In this document: positions 26,394-35,397 of the stretch, piece by piece
Layout: the number at the start of each line of letters is the position of its first letter
How positions within the stretch are numbered: position 1 is the stretch's first letter
Assembly: GCF_006402735.1 (NCBI RefSeq)
Contig: NZ_CP017174.1
Span: forward strand, 7,730,001-7,794,000
Direction: 5' to 3'
Length of the DNA: 64,000 nt
From: Myxococcus xanthus
GTDB taxonomy: Bacteria; Myxococcota; Myxococcia; Myxococcales; Myxococcaceae
Translations under genes and position numbers: made by a program
The notes under the pieces: model-generated
Databases searched by the model: none
Seen by the model: only the letters and a program-made list of their open reading frames with translations
Told to the model about the DNA's origin: nothing

Positions 26394-26615
26394 TTCTACC
26401 CCCGCCGGGAAGTCCCGGACGCGGCCCACGAATGGCGCGGGCGGCCTCGTGAGCCCCCAGCGCTGCCCCCGTCGGCCCCCAACGACGCTCAAGGTGTCAC
26501 GCTCCACTCCTGACGCGCCTAGGAACACGTCGAGTCAGCCAATTCGCTCGCACGCATCCGCGGACGGCTGGCTCGGCGAACTTCGTCGCTGTGCGTGAAT
26601 CATCAAGGAGATGTC

Positions 26616-28049
26616 GTGTACGGGTTTGCATTGCTCTCGCGTGGCGCCGCCGCCATTTCAGGCTTCGGCGCCGTGCTCGCCGTTGCCTTATCTCCGGCCG
26701 AAGCCTCGGCTCAAACGCTGACCCTGCGCGAATCATTGGACACCGCGCTTCACAACTACGGCGACATCCGCGCGAAGCAGTCTCGTCGCGACGCGGCCGA
26801 GCATGATGTGTCATACACCCGGAAGGCCTATCTCCCCGACGTCGTGCTGTCGGCGCAGCAGACATTCGGCACCGTGAATGCCCTGCATGGGACGCTCTAT
26901 TCTCCTGGCGGCCCCTCCAATGCATCGACCAGTCTCCCGTTGCCGGAGCAGAACTGGAACGCGGCGTTCGGCGCCTTGTACTCGGTGCTCGTCCACTGGA
27001 ACGTCTCCACCTTCGGCCGTCTCGACCGGCAGATTGAGCTGTCGGAGAGGACGCACGAACTGAAACAGCGCGAGCTCGAGCTCGCGCGGTTCCAGCATGG
27101 GGTTCGCGTCACCCACGCGTACCTCAACCTATCGACCGCTCAGCGCATCACCCACATCCAGAAGCAGAGCGTGGCGCGCTTCGAGGTCGTGCTCGAGTCC
27201 GTCCAGAGCCACGCCGAGAACGGATTGGTCCCCGGGGTGGATGTCTCCTTCGCGCGCGCCGAACTCGCCAGCGCCAGGTCCCTCCAGCTCAAGGCCTATG
27301 ACGCCGAGCTCCAGGCGTCGAAGGAGCTTGCGGTCCTGATGGGCGTTCCGTTTCGCGAGTTCCAGCTCGAGCCGACGTTCCACCAGTCGACGCCCGAGCC
27401 CGGCGAGCCAGCGCACGTCGCGCCCGGGCACCCCGTCCTCGCGGTGCACGAAGGGCAGGTCCTCCGCGGCGAGCAGGAGAAGAAGGTGGCCGCGGCCGAG
27501 GGCCTGCCCACGCTCTTCGCCTTCGGCATGTTGCAGGGGCGCGGCTCGGGCTTTCGCTCCAACTACGCGCAGGACCCGGGCGCGTTCTCGAGTGGGTACC
27601 TCGACGGGGTAGGCATCGATCGGGGCAACACCATTGTCGGGTTGGGATTGAGCTGGAACCTGGCCTCCGTGCTGCGCAGCTTCTCCAGCGAGGCAGCGCG
27701 GGACGCGCGTACCCGCGCGCTCCACCAGGAGCAGGAGCTGGCCACCCAGGAGCTGGTTGCCCAGGCCCGCTTCGCCGAGCACAAGTTCTCCCTGGCGCGA
27801 GAGGTGACCCACCACGCCGTGTTGCAACGGGACGCCGCCGCGGAGGGGTTCCAGCAGAGCAAGGCCCGCTACGACAGTGGGCTCGGGACGATTGTCGAAC
27901 TCACCCAGGCGACCTTCTCCGCGACCCGGGGCGAGGTCGACCTCGAGCTCGCCCAGAACGGCATCTGGCAAGCCCTTCTCCTCAAGTCGGCCGCGGCCGG
28001 TGACCTCAACGAATTCCTGCAGCAGGTCCGTGGAGTGAAGAAGCAATGA
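26616..28049 (+). CDS. TolC-like outer membrane efflux protein
   Basis: 477 aa. The GTG at 26616 is preferred because AAGGAG lies 5 nt upstream; the earlier GTG at 26595 lacks one. The signal peptide ends at about ASA-QT. The body has two rounds of the outer membrane efflux protein fold: LTLRESLDTALHNYGDIRAK, long coiled helices with ELKQRELELARFQHGVR, an internal repeat with NGLVPGVDVSFARAELASA, and a second half with SKARYDSGLGTIVELTQAT. Forms the outer-membrane channel of the tripartite pump. Its TGA overlaps the ATG of the RND gene (ATGA), so the two are coupled. Confidence 0.9.
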   Translation: MYGFALLSRGAAAISGFGAVLAVALSPAEASAQTLTLRESLDTALHNYGDIRAKQSRRDAAEHDVSYTRKAYLPDVVLSAQQTFGTVNALHGTLYSPGGPSNASTSLPLPEQNWNAAFGALYSVLVHWNVSTFGRLDRQIELSERTHELKQRELELARFQHGVRVTHAYLNLSTAQRITHIQKQSVARFEVVLESVQSHAENGLVPGVDVSFARAELASARSLQLKAYDAELQASKELAVLMGVPFREFQLEPTFHQSTPEPGEPAHVAPGHPVLAVHEGQVLRGEQEKKVAAAEGLPTLFAFGMLQGRGSGFRSNYAQDPGAFSSGYLDGVGIDRGNTIVGLGLSWNLASVLRSFSSEAARDARTRALHQEQELATQELVAQARFAEHKFSLAREVTHHAVLQRDAAAEGFQQSKARYDSGLGTIVELTQATFSATRGEVDLELAQNGIWQALLLKSAAAGDLNEFLQQVRGVKKQ

Positions 28050-31000
28050 GCATCCTGAAGGTCTCCCTACGAAGGCCCGTCACCGTCCTCGTGCTGGTCG
28101 TCGCCATGGTCTTTTTTGGTGTGCGTGCGGCCGGAGACATCAAGGTCGACGTCCTGCCGGAGATGAACCTCCCTGTCGTCTACATCGCGCATACCTTCAA
28201 CGGGTATACGCCGGCACAGATGGAGGGGTATTTCACGAAGATGTACGTGAACATGATGCTGTTCACGAACGGCATCAAGAACATCGAGACGAAGAACTCC
28301 CAGGGCCTGACCCTGATGAAGCTCTCGTTCTACGAAGGCACCGACATGGGGCAAGCGGTCGCGGAGATCAACGCGCTCTCGAATCGCTCCCAGGTGTTCC
28401 TGCCCCCCGGCGCGCCTCCCCCCTTCATCATCCGCTTCGATGCCTCGTCGCAGCCGGTGGGTCAGTTAGTGTTCCGCAGCGAGAGCAAGACCAACAACCA
28501 GCTCCAGGACATCGCCAACTTCACCGCGCGGCCGTTCCTCATCTCCATCCCCGGCCTCACGACGGCGCCCCCGTTCGGCGGCAGCCCGCGCACGGTTGAA
28601 ATCAACATCGAGCCTGAGAAGCTGCGCGTGCACAACCTCACGCCCGAACAGGTCGTGGAGGCCATCGCTCGCCAGAACGTGACGGCTCCCTCCGGGAACG
28701 TCCACGTCGGCGACATGACCTACATCACGCCGACCAACAGCACCCTTCGCGCCGTGGAGGACTTCGGGAACATCCCGCTCCTCAAGGGCTCGGTGGCGAA
28801 CGTCTACGTCCGGGATGTCGCGACCGTGAAGGACGGTGCCGACATCGCCACCGGCTACGCCCTGGTGAACGGCAAGCGCTCCGTCTATCTCAACGTCGCC
28901 AAGGCGGGGAATGCCTCGACGGTGCACGTGGTACAGCAGCTCAAGGAGTCCATCCCCCGAATCCAGAGCAACCTGCCCGACGACGTCCACATCTCCTACG
29001 AGTTCGACCAGTCCGTCTACGTGGTGGGGGCCCTGAAGGGGCTGATTGCGGAGGGCGTGCTCGGCGCGGTGCTGACGGGGCTGATGGTCCTGCTGTTCCT
29101 GCGTGACGTGCGCTCCGCGATCATCGTCATCATCACGATTCCCATCGCCATCATCTCCGGCGTGCTGTTCCTCAAGCTGTTTGGCCAGACCATCAACATC
29201 ATGACCTTGGCCGGCCTGGCGCTCGCAGTTGGCATCCTGGTGGACGAGAGCACGGTGACCATCGAGAACATCCATCAGCACCTCCAGCGCGGCAAGGCGG
29301 TGGCGGTGGCGGTGTGGGACGCGTGCCTGGAGATCGCCTTCTCGAAGCTGCTCATCCTGCTGTGCATCCTCGCTGTCTTTGCGCCTGCCCTCACGATGGG
29401 CGGAATCCCCGGGGCGCTCTTCCGGCCGCTCGCGCTGGCCATCGGGTGCTCGATGGTCGTCTCCTTCCTGCTTTCGCAGTCACTGGTGCCGGTGCTGGCG
29501 AACTGGATGCTCAAGCAGCACGGCCCGCCCCCGGGCGGTGAGGGCGCCAGCCCCTCCCCTGGGCGCGTGCGCCGCGTGATTGAGCGCATGCTGCCGCACA
29601 GGAAGTTGCTCGTCTCGGCAGGCGTGGGAGGCCTCATCGTCCTGGCGGTGGTCTCGCTCCAGCGCATTGGCAAGGACGTGCTGCCGAGAGTCAACTCCAG
29701 CCAGCTCCAGATGCGGCTCCGCGCGGCGGAAGGAACCCGAATCGAGAAGACCGAGCAGGTCGTCCACCAGGCCATGGGCCTCGTCGAAGAAGTCGTGGGC
29801 GATGGGAAGGTCCGAATCTCCTCGGCCTACGTGGGCCAGCACCCTTCATCGTTCGCCATCAGCCCCATCTATCTCTACAACGCGGGCCCCCACGAGGCGC
29901 TCCTTCAGGTCGCCTTCGAGGGCGGCGTCGGCGACATCGACGCATTGAAGGAGCGCATCCGGCAGCGAGTGCGCGAGGTGATGCCAGACGTCCAGGTCGC
30001 GTTCGAGCCCGTGGAAATCACGGAGAAGATTCTCGGTCAGGGAGCGCTGTATCCCATCGAGGTCCGGTTCTCCGGGATGAAGAAGAAGGTCAACGAGAAA
30101 TACGCGGGGATGCTGCTCGAGAAGCTCCGGGGTATCTCCTATCTGCGAGACCAGCAGGTGCAGCAGTCGCTGCGCTATCCGGCCCTGAACGTGGAGGTGG
30201 ACCGGATTCGCGCGGCCCAGCTGGGCATCGACATGCAGGACGTCACGCGCTCCCTGACCGCGTCCACGTCGTCCTCGCGCTACACGTCCAAGAACATGTG
30301 GGTCGAGGGCATGATGGGCATCGCCTACGACGTGCAGGTCCAGACGCCCGCGAGCGAGCTGAACAGCGAGCAGGACCTGGCGCAGGTGCCGCTGTTGAAG
30401 AATGCGAGCCGCCCCGTCCTCGGGGACGTGGCGACCATCACCCCTGGCATCGCGTACGGGGAGACGCACAACCTGGGGACCATGGCGTTCGCCTCGGTTA
30501 CCGCGAATGTCCACGGCAAGGACCTGGCGCAGGCCCGGCGCGACGTGCAGGCGGCGATTGCATCCATGGGCGAGCTGCCCAAGGGCGTCAACGTGCAGAT
30601 GGCGGGGCTCTCCGTCGTCCTCGACGACACCCTGCGCAGCCTCGCGAACGGGCTGATGGTCGCGGTCCTGGTGGTCTTCCTGCTGCTCGCGGCCAGCTTC
30701 CAGTCGTTCCGGTTGGCCACCGTGGTCCTGACGGCGGTGCCGGCCGTCGTGCTGGGCGCGGTCATCTCCCTGCGACTCACCGGCTCCACGCTCAACCTCC
30801 AGTCCTACATGGGCATCATCATGGCCGTCGGTGTCTCCATCGCCAACGGCGTGTTGCTGGTCGCGAGCTCCGAGCAGCGCCGGAAGGCAGGCTCGAACGC
30901 GCCCCTCGCCGCGCTCGAAGGCGTATCGCTGCGCGTGCGCCCCATCCTGATGACGACGCTGGCGATGCTCGCGGGAATGCTGCCCATGGCCATCGGGCAT

Positions 31001-31189
31001 GGGGAGGGCGGCGACCAGATGGCCCCCCTGGCACGAGCAGTGCTCGGTGGACTGAGCGCGTCCACGCTGATGGTGCTGTTCGGCCTGCCGCTCGCGTTCG
31101 CCTGGGCGCAGGACGCGGTTCCTACGACGTCCCGGTCTCTTGACCCTACCGATGAGGAGAGTGAACACCATGCCATGGGAGTTGTCTGA
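28046..31189 (+). CDS. RND-family efflux transporter, inner-membrane pump
   Basis: 1047 aa, the full RND length: TM1 (PVTVLVLVVAMVFFGV), a large periplasmic porter loop, TM2-6, TM7, a second periplasmic loop and TM8-12. The TM4 proton-relay motif reads LAVGILVDESTVTIENIHQH. The aspartate pair typical of HAE1 drug pumps is here Asp-Glu, and it is also unlike the classical CzcA motif, so the substrate class cannot be fixed from sequence. N-terminal LPEMNLPVVYI is standard. Together with the TolC-like gene before it (4-nt overlap) and the adaptor after it, it makes a complete tripartite pump; the Cys-rich lipoprotein upstream hints at metals. Confidence 0.92.
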   Translation: MSILKVSLRRPVTVLVLVVAMVFFGVRAAGDIKVDVLPEMNLPVVYIAHTFNGYTPAQMEGYFTKMYVNMMLFTNGIKNIETKNSQGLTLMKLSFYEGTDMGQAVAEINALSNRSQVFLPPGAPPPFIIRFDASSQPVGQLVFRSESKTNNQLQDIANFTARPFLISIPGLTTAPPFGGSPRTVEINIEPEKLRVHNLTPEQVVEAIARQNVTAPSGNVHVGDMTYITPTNSTLRAVEDFGNIPLLKGSVANVYVRDVATVKDGADIATGYALVNGKRSVYLNVAKAGNASTVHVVQQLKESIPRIQSNLPDDVHISYEFDQSVYVVGALKGLIAEGVLGAVLTGLMVLLFLRDVRSAIIVIITIPIAIISGVLFLKLFGQTINIMTLAGLALAVGILVDESTVTIENIHQHLQRGKAVAVAVWDACLEIAFSKLLILLCILAVFAPALTMGGIPGALFRPLALAIGCSMVVSFLLSQSLVPVLANWMLKQHGPPPGGEGASPSPGRVRRVIERMLPHRKLLVSAGVGGLIVLAVVSLQRIGKDVLPRVNSSQLQMRLRAAEGTRIEKTEQVVHQAMGLVEEVVGDGKVRISSAYVGQHPSSFAISPIYLYNAGPHEALLQVAFEGGVGDIDALKERIRQRVREVMPDVQVAFEPVEITEKILGQGALYPIEVRFSGMKKKVNEKYAGMLLEKLRGISYLRDQQVQQSLRYPALNVEVDRIRAAQLGIDMQDVTRSLTASTSSSRYTSKNMWVEGMMGIAYDVQVQTPASELNSEQDLAQVPLLKNASRPVLGDVATITPGIAYGETHNLGTMAFASVTANVHGKDLAQARRDVQAAIASMGELPKGVNVQMAGLSVVLDDTLRSLANGLMVAVLVVFLLLAASFQSFRLATVVLTAVPAVVLGAVISLRLTGSTLNLQSYMGIIMAVGVSIANGVLLVASSEQRRKAGSNAPLAALEGVSLRVRPILMTTLAMLAGMLPMAIGHGEGGDQMAPLARAVLGGLSASTLMVLFGLPLAFAWAQDAVPTTSRSLDPTDEESEHHAMGVV

Positions 31190-31190
31190 A

Positions 31191-32294
31191 ATGCGTACAC
31201 GAGCGAACCGCTGGTGCATCCTGCTGACCCTCGGTGGGCTGGCGAGTGTGAGCGGTTGCCGGACCGCAGAGCCCTCCATGGAGGCCACCGTGCCCACCGC
31301 GCGCGCAGCCACTGAGACCTTCCGGGTCGAGGCATCCCGGCTGGCGTCGACCCTGCGACTCCCGGCCGAGCTGGTCGCGGACCAGACGGTGGACGTGTAC
31401 GCGAAGGTCAACAGCTACGTGAAGCACCTCCGAGTGGATATCGGCGACGTCGTCAGGAAGGGCGACCTGTTGGTGACGCTCGAAGCGCCGGAGATTGAAG
31501 CGCAGCTCGCATCTGCCAGGGCGCGGTGGGCCGCGATGGAGGCGCTCCATGTCGCGTCGAAGGCAAGCTACGAGCGCACCGTGCGGACCAGCGCGACCGA
31601 GGGTGCCGTGGCCCGCGACGCGGTCGACCAGGCGCGGGCGAAGGAGCAGGCGGATGCCGCACAGGTGGTCGCCGCCAAGGCGCACTACGACGAGCTGCTG
31701 GCCATGCGGAGCTACCTGGTGATGCGGGCACCGTTCGACGGCGTCGTGACGGAACGGAACGTGGAGCTCGGAACCTACGTGGGCCCCTCGGGCCGGGGCT
31801 CGCACAAGCCGATGCTGGTAGTGCGGACCGTCCAGAAGCTTCGGCTCCACGTGTCGATTCCAGAGGCGTACAGCCCCTATGTCCAGCTGGGTGAGACAGT
31901 GAAGTTCACCATACGCGCGCTCCCGGGGCGCGAGTTCTCCGCGCAAATCACCCGGCGGGCGGGGGCGCTCGACGCGGCACTCCGCGCGGAGCGAATCGAG
32001 GCGGACGTCGACAACCCGGACGGGGCGCTCTTGCCCTTGATGGTCGCCGACGCGAGCATTGCGCTCTCCTCGCAGGGCCCCACCGTCATGATTCCCCGGA
32101 CGGCGCTGGTGGAGAGCGGAATGGGCACCTACGTCCTGCGGGTGCAGGATGGCGCGGCGAAGCGCGTGCCTGTATCGCGCGGCATGCGTGCCGGCGAGAA
32201 GGTCGAGGTGTTCGGCGCGATTGAGACCGGAGACGTGCTCGTGTTGAAGGCGTCGGAGGAGATGAAGGAGGGAATGGCCGTTGCCGGTGGCTGA
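31191..32294 (+). CDS. RND periplasmic adaptor (membrane fusion protein), lipoprotein
   Basis: 367 aa. The ATG at 31191 lies one base after the RND stop and has GGGAG at good spacing; upstream ATGs fall inside the RND gene. The signal peptide ends with the lipobox VSGC. The barrel-sandwich/lipoyl half-motifs are VYAKVNSYVKHLRVDIGDVV and LVMRAPFDGVVTERNVELGT, separated by a coiled-coil hairpin (ARARWAAMEALHVASKASYE and following). The beta-barrel and membrane-proximal domains follow (LRLHVSIPEAYSPYV; VMIPRTALVESGMGTYVLRV). Links the inner-membrane pump to the outer-membrane channel. Confidence 0.9.
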   Translation: MRTRANRWCILLTLGGLASVSGCRTAEPSMEATVPTARAATETFRVEASRLASTLRLPAELVADQTVDVYAKVNSYVKHLRVDIGDVVRKGDLLVTLEAPEIEAQLASARARWAAMEALHVASKASYERTVRTSATEGAVARDAVDQARAKEQADAAQVVAAKAHYDELLAMRSYLVMRAPFDGVVTERNVELGTYVGPSGRGSHKPMLVVRTVQKLRLHVSIPEAYSPYVQLGETVKFTIRALPGREFSAQITRRAGALDAALRAERIEADVDNPDGALLPLMVADASIALSSQGPTVMIPRTALVESGMGTYVLRVQDGAAKRVPVSRGMRAGEKVEVFGAIETGDVLVLKASEEMKEGMAVAGG

Positions 32295-32657
32295 GCTCCG
32301 CTCAGGCGGCCAGGAGGCCACGGCGAAGGCCCCGCCTACCACCGTCTGGATAAACGACCCCGCGCGGCTCTCCGCCTCACAGGAAGCTGCGCAGTAATCT
32401 CTCGAACGCACTGCCTCACTCGCGTTGACGGGTTCCGAGCGCGCCCGACGTGGGCGCCACCAACGTTCCCGACCTGCCCACGCCCACCCACTGATGAGGC
32501 GTGGTGGTTTGTACGTAGGCAAAGCACCTGTCCGTCCGCGCGACTGTCAGGGACGCGTCGTATGACTCGGGCTGCCGTCACGCGCGAGGCATGGACAAGC
32601 ACCAACTCCGTGCTCCAGTGTGCGCGGCACCAACGCTCCTGACTCAGGGAAGAAGGC
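32295..32657. other. Non-coding gap
   Basis: No supported gene, RNA or repeat. The only clear signal is the GAAGG ribosome-binding site just before 32658. Confidence 0.4.
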
Positions 32658-32942
32658 ATGAAGACGAAGCTCGCCGCGGTGACACTGGTTGCATCCCTGC
32701 TCGCGTCCTCCGCCGCGTGGGCCGCGGTGACGGTGCGCTACTACAACCGAGATTCGCGCGACCACTCGTGGTCCGTGGTGTGTAGCGGCGTGAAGACGTC
32801 GGTGACGTTCAGCAAGAGCCAGACGGCCTCCGTCACCATCCAGGGCTCCGGGCCCTGCTCCGTGAAGACGGACGCGGGAACCGTGGTCCTCAAGGGCGGT
32901 GAAGACCTGGAAATCAAGGACGGGCGCATCCAGGTGAAGTGA
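32658..32942 (+). CDS. Small exported protein
   Basis: 94 aa. MKTKLAAVTLVASLLASSAAWA is a textbook Sec signal peptide with GAAGG just before the ATG. The mature part is about 72 residues, mostly short beta strands (VTVRYYNRDSRDHSW; VKTSVTFSKSQTASVTIQGS) with two Cys (VVCSG and GPCSV) that probably form one disulfide. It ends with a GGEDLEIKDGRIQVK strand. It looks like a compact beta-sandwich periplasmic or secreted protein. I cannot name a function; it stands alone in front of the ammonium transporter. Confidence 0.8.
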   Translation: MKTKLAAVTLVASLLASSAAWAAVTVRYYNRDSRDHSWSVVCSGVKTSVTFSKSQTASVTIQGSGPCSVKTDAGTVVLKGGEDLEIKDGRIQVK

Positions 32943-32965
32943 GCCCCCGCCCGCCAGACAGCCTT

Positions 32966-33047
32966 GATTTAGATTAAATCCAGACCATTTTAACTCTCCC
33001 AAGTGCAGATTAAGCCCAACCTGGATTGAATCTAACGCGAACCCGCC
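32966..33047. promoter_or_regulatory. AT-rich palindrome cluster upstream of amtB
   Basis: In otherwise GC-rich DNA this stretch holds GATTTA-gat-TAAATC (32966-32980) and then further GATTA/GATT-type half sites (AGATTAAG; GGATTGAATCT). It lies between the small exported gene and the amtB start, so it is a likely operator/promoter region. I did not find a convincing sigma-54 -24/-12 pair. Confidence 0.5.
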
Positions 33048-33085
33048 ACATACTGCATTGCGTCAGTCTTCCGGGTGGAGGCGCA

Positions 33086-34477
33086 ATGAAGAAGTGGTTC
33101 GCGATGGCCCTTCTGGTGGGTGTGGGTGTGGCGGGGTTGCTGGTCGAACCGGCGGCGCAGTTGAAGCAAGGGGGGCCCATCAACACCGCGGACACGGCGT
33201 GGATCCTCACAGCCACCGCGCTGGTGCTGCTGATGACGCCGGGCCTGTCCTTCTTCTACGGCGGCATGGTGCGGCTGAAGAACGTGGTGTCCACGCTGCT
33301 GCAGAGCTTCATCGCCATGGCGGTCATCAGCCTGATCTGGGTGATGGTGGGCTTCAGTCTGTGCTTCGGCGACAGCTTCCATGGGCTCATCGGCGACCCG
33401 CGAACCTTCTTCATGTTCAGCGGCGTGGGCGGTGAGACGCACCCGGACCTGGCGCCCACCATCCCCTTGATGCTGTTCGCGCTGTTCCAGCTCAAGTTCG
33501 CCATCATCACCCCGGCGCTCATCACCGGCGCGTTCGCGGAGCGCGTGCGCTTCAAGGCGTACGTGCTCTTCATGGTGCTCTTCACGCTCGTCATCTACGC
33601 GCCGCTGGCGCACTGGACGTGGCACCCGGAGGGCTTCCTCCGTCAGTGGGGCGTGCTCGACTTCGCGGGCGGCACGGTGGTGCACATGTCCGCGGGCTTC
33701 GCGGCGCTGGCCGGCGCGCTGGTGCTGGGCCGCCGCAAGGTGCACGTGGAGAACACGACGCACGCGCCCGCCAACATCCCCTTCGTGATGCTGGGCACGG
33801 GCATGCTGTGGTTCGGCTGGTTCGGCTTCAACGCAGGCTCGGCGATGTCGGCCTCGTCGCTGGCCACGCTGGCCTTCGCCACCACCAACACGGCGTCCGC
33901 GGCGGCGATGCTGGGATGGATTGCCTTCGACTGGCTGCGCGGCCGCAAGCCCAGCGCCATGGGTGCGTGCATCGGCGCGGTGGTGGGCCTGGTGGCTGTG
34001 ACGCCCGCGGCCGGCTTCATCACCGTGGGGCAGAGCATCGTCGTGGGCCTCGTCGCCAGCTTCGTGAGCAACGCGGCGGTGCACTTCAAGAACCGCACAT
34101 CGGTTGACGACACGCTGGACGTCTTCCCCTGCCACGGCCTGGGCGGCGTGGTGGGCATGGTGCTGACGGGCGTGCTGGCCAAGGACGTGGGCCTCATCCA
34201 CGGCGAGACGCGCACCTTCATGATGCACATGCTGGCGCTGGTGCTGGTGTCGGTGTTCTCCTTCGCCGGCTCGTTCCTGCTCTACAAGCTGGTGGACCGC
34301 ATCGTCCCGCTGCGCGTCACCCGCGAGCACGAGGAAGAAGGCCTGGACCTGAGCCAGCACGGCGAGACGGTGGGCGAGTCCATCATCGCCCCCGGGCCGC
34401 AGTCCGCGCTCACCGCGACGACGGCGGTCGCCACCGAGCCAGCGTCGGACGCCTCCAGCCTGCCTCAGCCCGCCTGA
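33086..34477 (+). CDS. amtB: Ammonium transporter AmtB/Amt
   Basis: 463 aa from the ATG at 33086 (GGAGG 5 nt upstream). Eleven hydrophobic segments follow a signal-like N-terminus. Family signatures: SFFYGGMVRLKNVVSTLLQS, LITGAFAERVRFKAYVLF, and the twin pore histidines in GGTVVHMSAGFAALAG and FPCHGLGGVVGMVLTGVLA. It conducts NH3/NH4+ across the inner membrane. The C-terminal tail ends in a hydrophilic Ser/Thr/Ala extension. No glnK (PII) gene is adjacent, which is unusual because amtB and glnK are normally paired. The AT-rich palindromes upstream suggest its own regulation. Confidence 0.95.
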   Translation: MKKWFAMALLVGVGVAGLLVEPAAQLKQGGPINTADTAWILTATALVLLMTPGLSFFYGGMVRLKNVVSTLLQSFIAMAVISLIWVMVGFSLCFGDSFHGLIGDPRTFFMFSGVGGETHPDLAPTIPLMLFALFQLKFAIITPALITGAFAERVRFKAYVLFMVLFTLVIYAPLAHWTWHPEGFLRQWGVLDFAGGTVVHMSAGFAALAGALVLGRRKVHVENTTHAPANIPFVMLGTGMLWFGWFGFNAGSAMSASSLATLAFATTNTASAAAMLGWIAFDWLRGRKPSAMGACIGAVVGLVAVTPAAGFITVGQSIVVGLVASFVSNAAVHFKNRTSVDDTLDVFPCHGLGGVVGMVLTGVLAKDVGLIHGETRTFMMHMLALVLVSVFSFAGSFLLYKLVDRIVPLRVTREHEEEGLDLSQHGETVGESIIAPGPQSALTATTAVATEPASDASSLPQPA

Positions 34478-34501
34478 GCCTCACCGAGGCAGGTGTCGCG
34501 T

Positions 34502-34529
34502 GCCGCCGCTCGGAGCCCCGGGCGGCGGC
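34502..34529. terminator. Hairpin between convergent amtB and GNAT genes
   Basis: GCCGCCGC (34502-34509) pairs with GCGGCGGC (34522-34529). A second palindrome, AGCCTGAGCAGGCT, follows just downstream. No T-tract; possible bidirectional terminator. Confidence 0.4.
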
Positions 34530-34551
34530 CTCGTTCGAAGCCTGAGCAGGC

Positions 34552-35235
34552 TCAGCTGCTCTTCTTCCTCGCCGCGGGCGCGCGCGCCTTGCGTGTCGCG
34601 GCCCGGGTGGGCGCGGTTTCCGGCATGGGGCCCGTCGAGGGCGTCCCCGCCTCCGCGGTGGGCTTCTGCCGGCGCTTCAACCGGCGCGGCGGCAGCAGGT
34701 CTGGTTCGCCGGGCACCTTCTGCGCCATGAAGATGGCGGCATCCAGCTTGTAGAAGCTCCGCGTCCGGTACCACGTCAGGGCGGACTCGTTGTTCTCCGC
34801 CACCTCCAGGACCAGGTGCGTGCAGCCTCGCGTCCGGGCCAGGTGCTGGAGCTGATCCAGCATGAAGCTGCCCACGCCCCGCCCCTGGTAGTCCGGATGC
34901 ACCGCCAGCTCCTCCACGAAGAGCGGCCGCATGCCCCGCTTCTCGAACCAGCGGGGGTTCACCCAGTTGTCGTCCCCGGTGGCCTCGAAGGCGCACTCCG
35001 AGTAACCGACGATGCTACCGTCCACCTCATAGAGGAGCTGTTCGATCCACTCCGAGGTGTAGACCTCCAGGAATCGCCGCTTGGAGCGAGGCCGCTGGTA
35101 CTCCACCGTCTCCCGGTTCACGTCCCGGAAGACGAGCTTGAGGAACTCCCAGGTCCGGTTCAGGTCCCGCCTGTGGATGCGGCGCACTCGGACTTCGAGT
35201 GAGTCCGGGGGTTTGGGAGTCTTGGCCTTCGGCAT
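34552..35235 (-). CDS. GNAT-family N-acetyltransferase
   Basis: 227 aa; the start is supported by AAGGAGG 7 nt upstream. Motif A for acetyl-CoA binding is readable (FVEELAVHPDYQGRGVGSFM) and is followed by motif B (LVLEVAENNESALTWYRTRS). The N-terminus is basic (RVRRIHRRDLNRTW). The last 50 residues are a low-complexity basic, Pro/Ala/Lys-rich tail ending ARKKSS, which could bind nucleic acid or target the protein. Substrate unknown. It is convergent with amtB and divergent from the kinase gene. Confidence 0.85.
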   Translation of the reverse strand: MPKAKTPKPPDSLEVRVRRIHRRDLNRTWEFLKLVFRDVNRETVEYQRPRSKRRFLEVYTSEWIEQLLYEVDGSIVGYSECAFEATGDDNWVNPRWFEKRGMRPLFVEELAVHPDYQGRGVGSFMLDQLQHLARTRGCTHLVLEVAENNESALTWYRTRSFYKLDAAIFMAQKVPGEPDLLPPRRLKRRQKPTAEAGTPSTGPMPETAPTRAATRKARAPAARKKSS

Positions 35236-35397
35236 ACGCCCGCCTCCTTAGCAGGCTGCCGGTGGGACGCCCAGTCTCGTCGCATGCTACGACCCGGCTG
35301 GGTGTGCCGCGACATCAGGAGGGTTGCCTCATGGGGGGGTGGGAGGATGGAATGGGCGAAGTTTCCCCGGAATGCCCTGCCTGAGAGTCCCAGCCCC

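Noticed and set aside
33000..33085. Sigma-54 promoter before amtB
   Set aside because: Expected from nitrogen genes, but no GG...GC pair with correct spacing was found.
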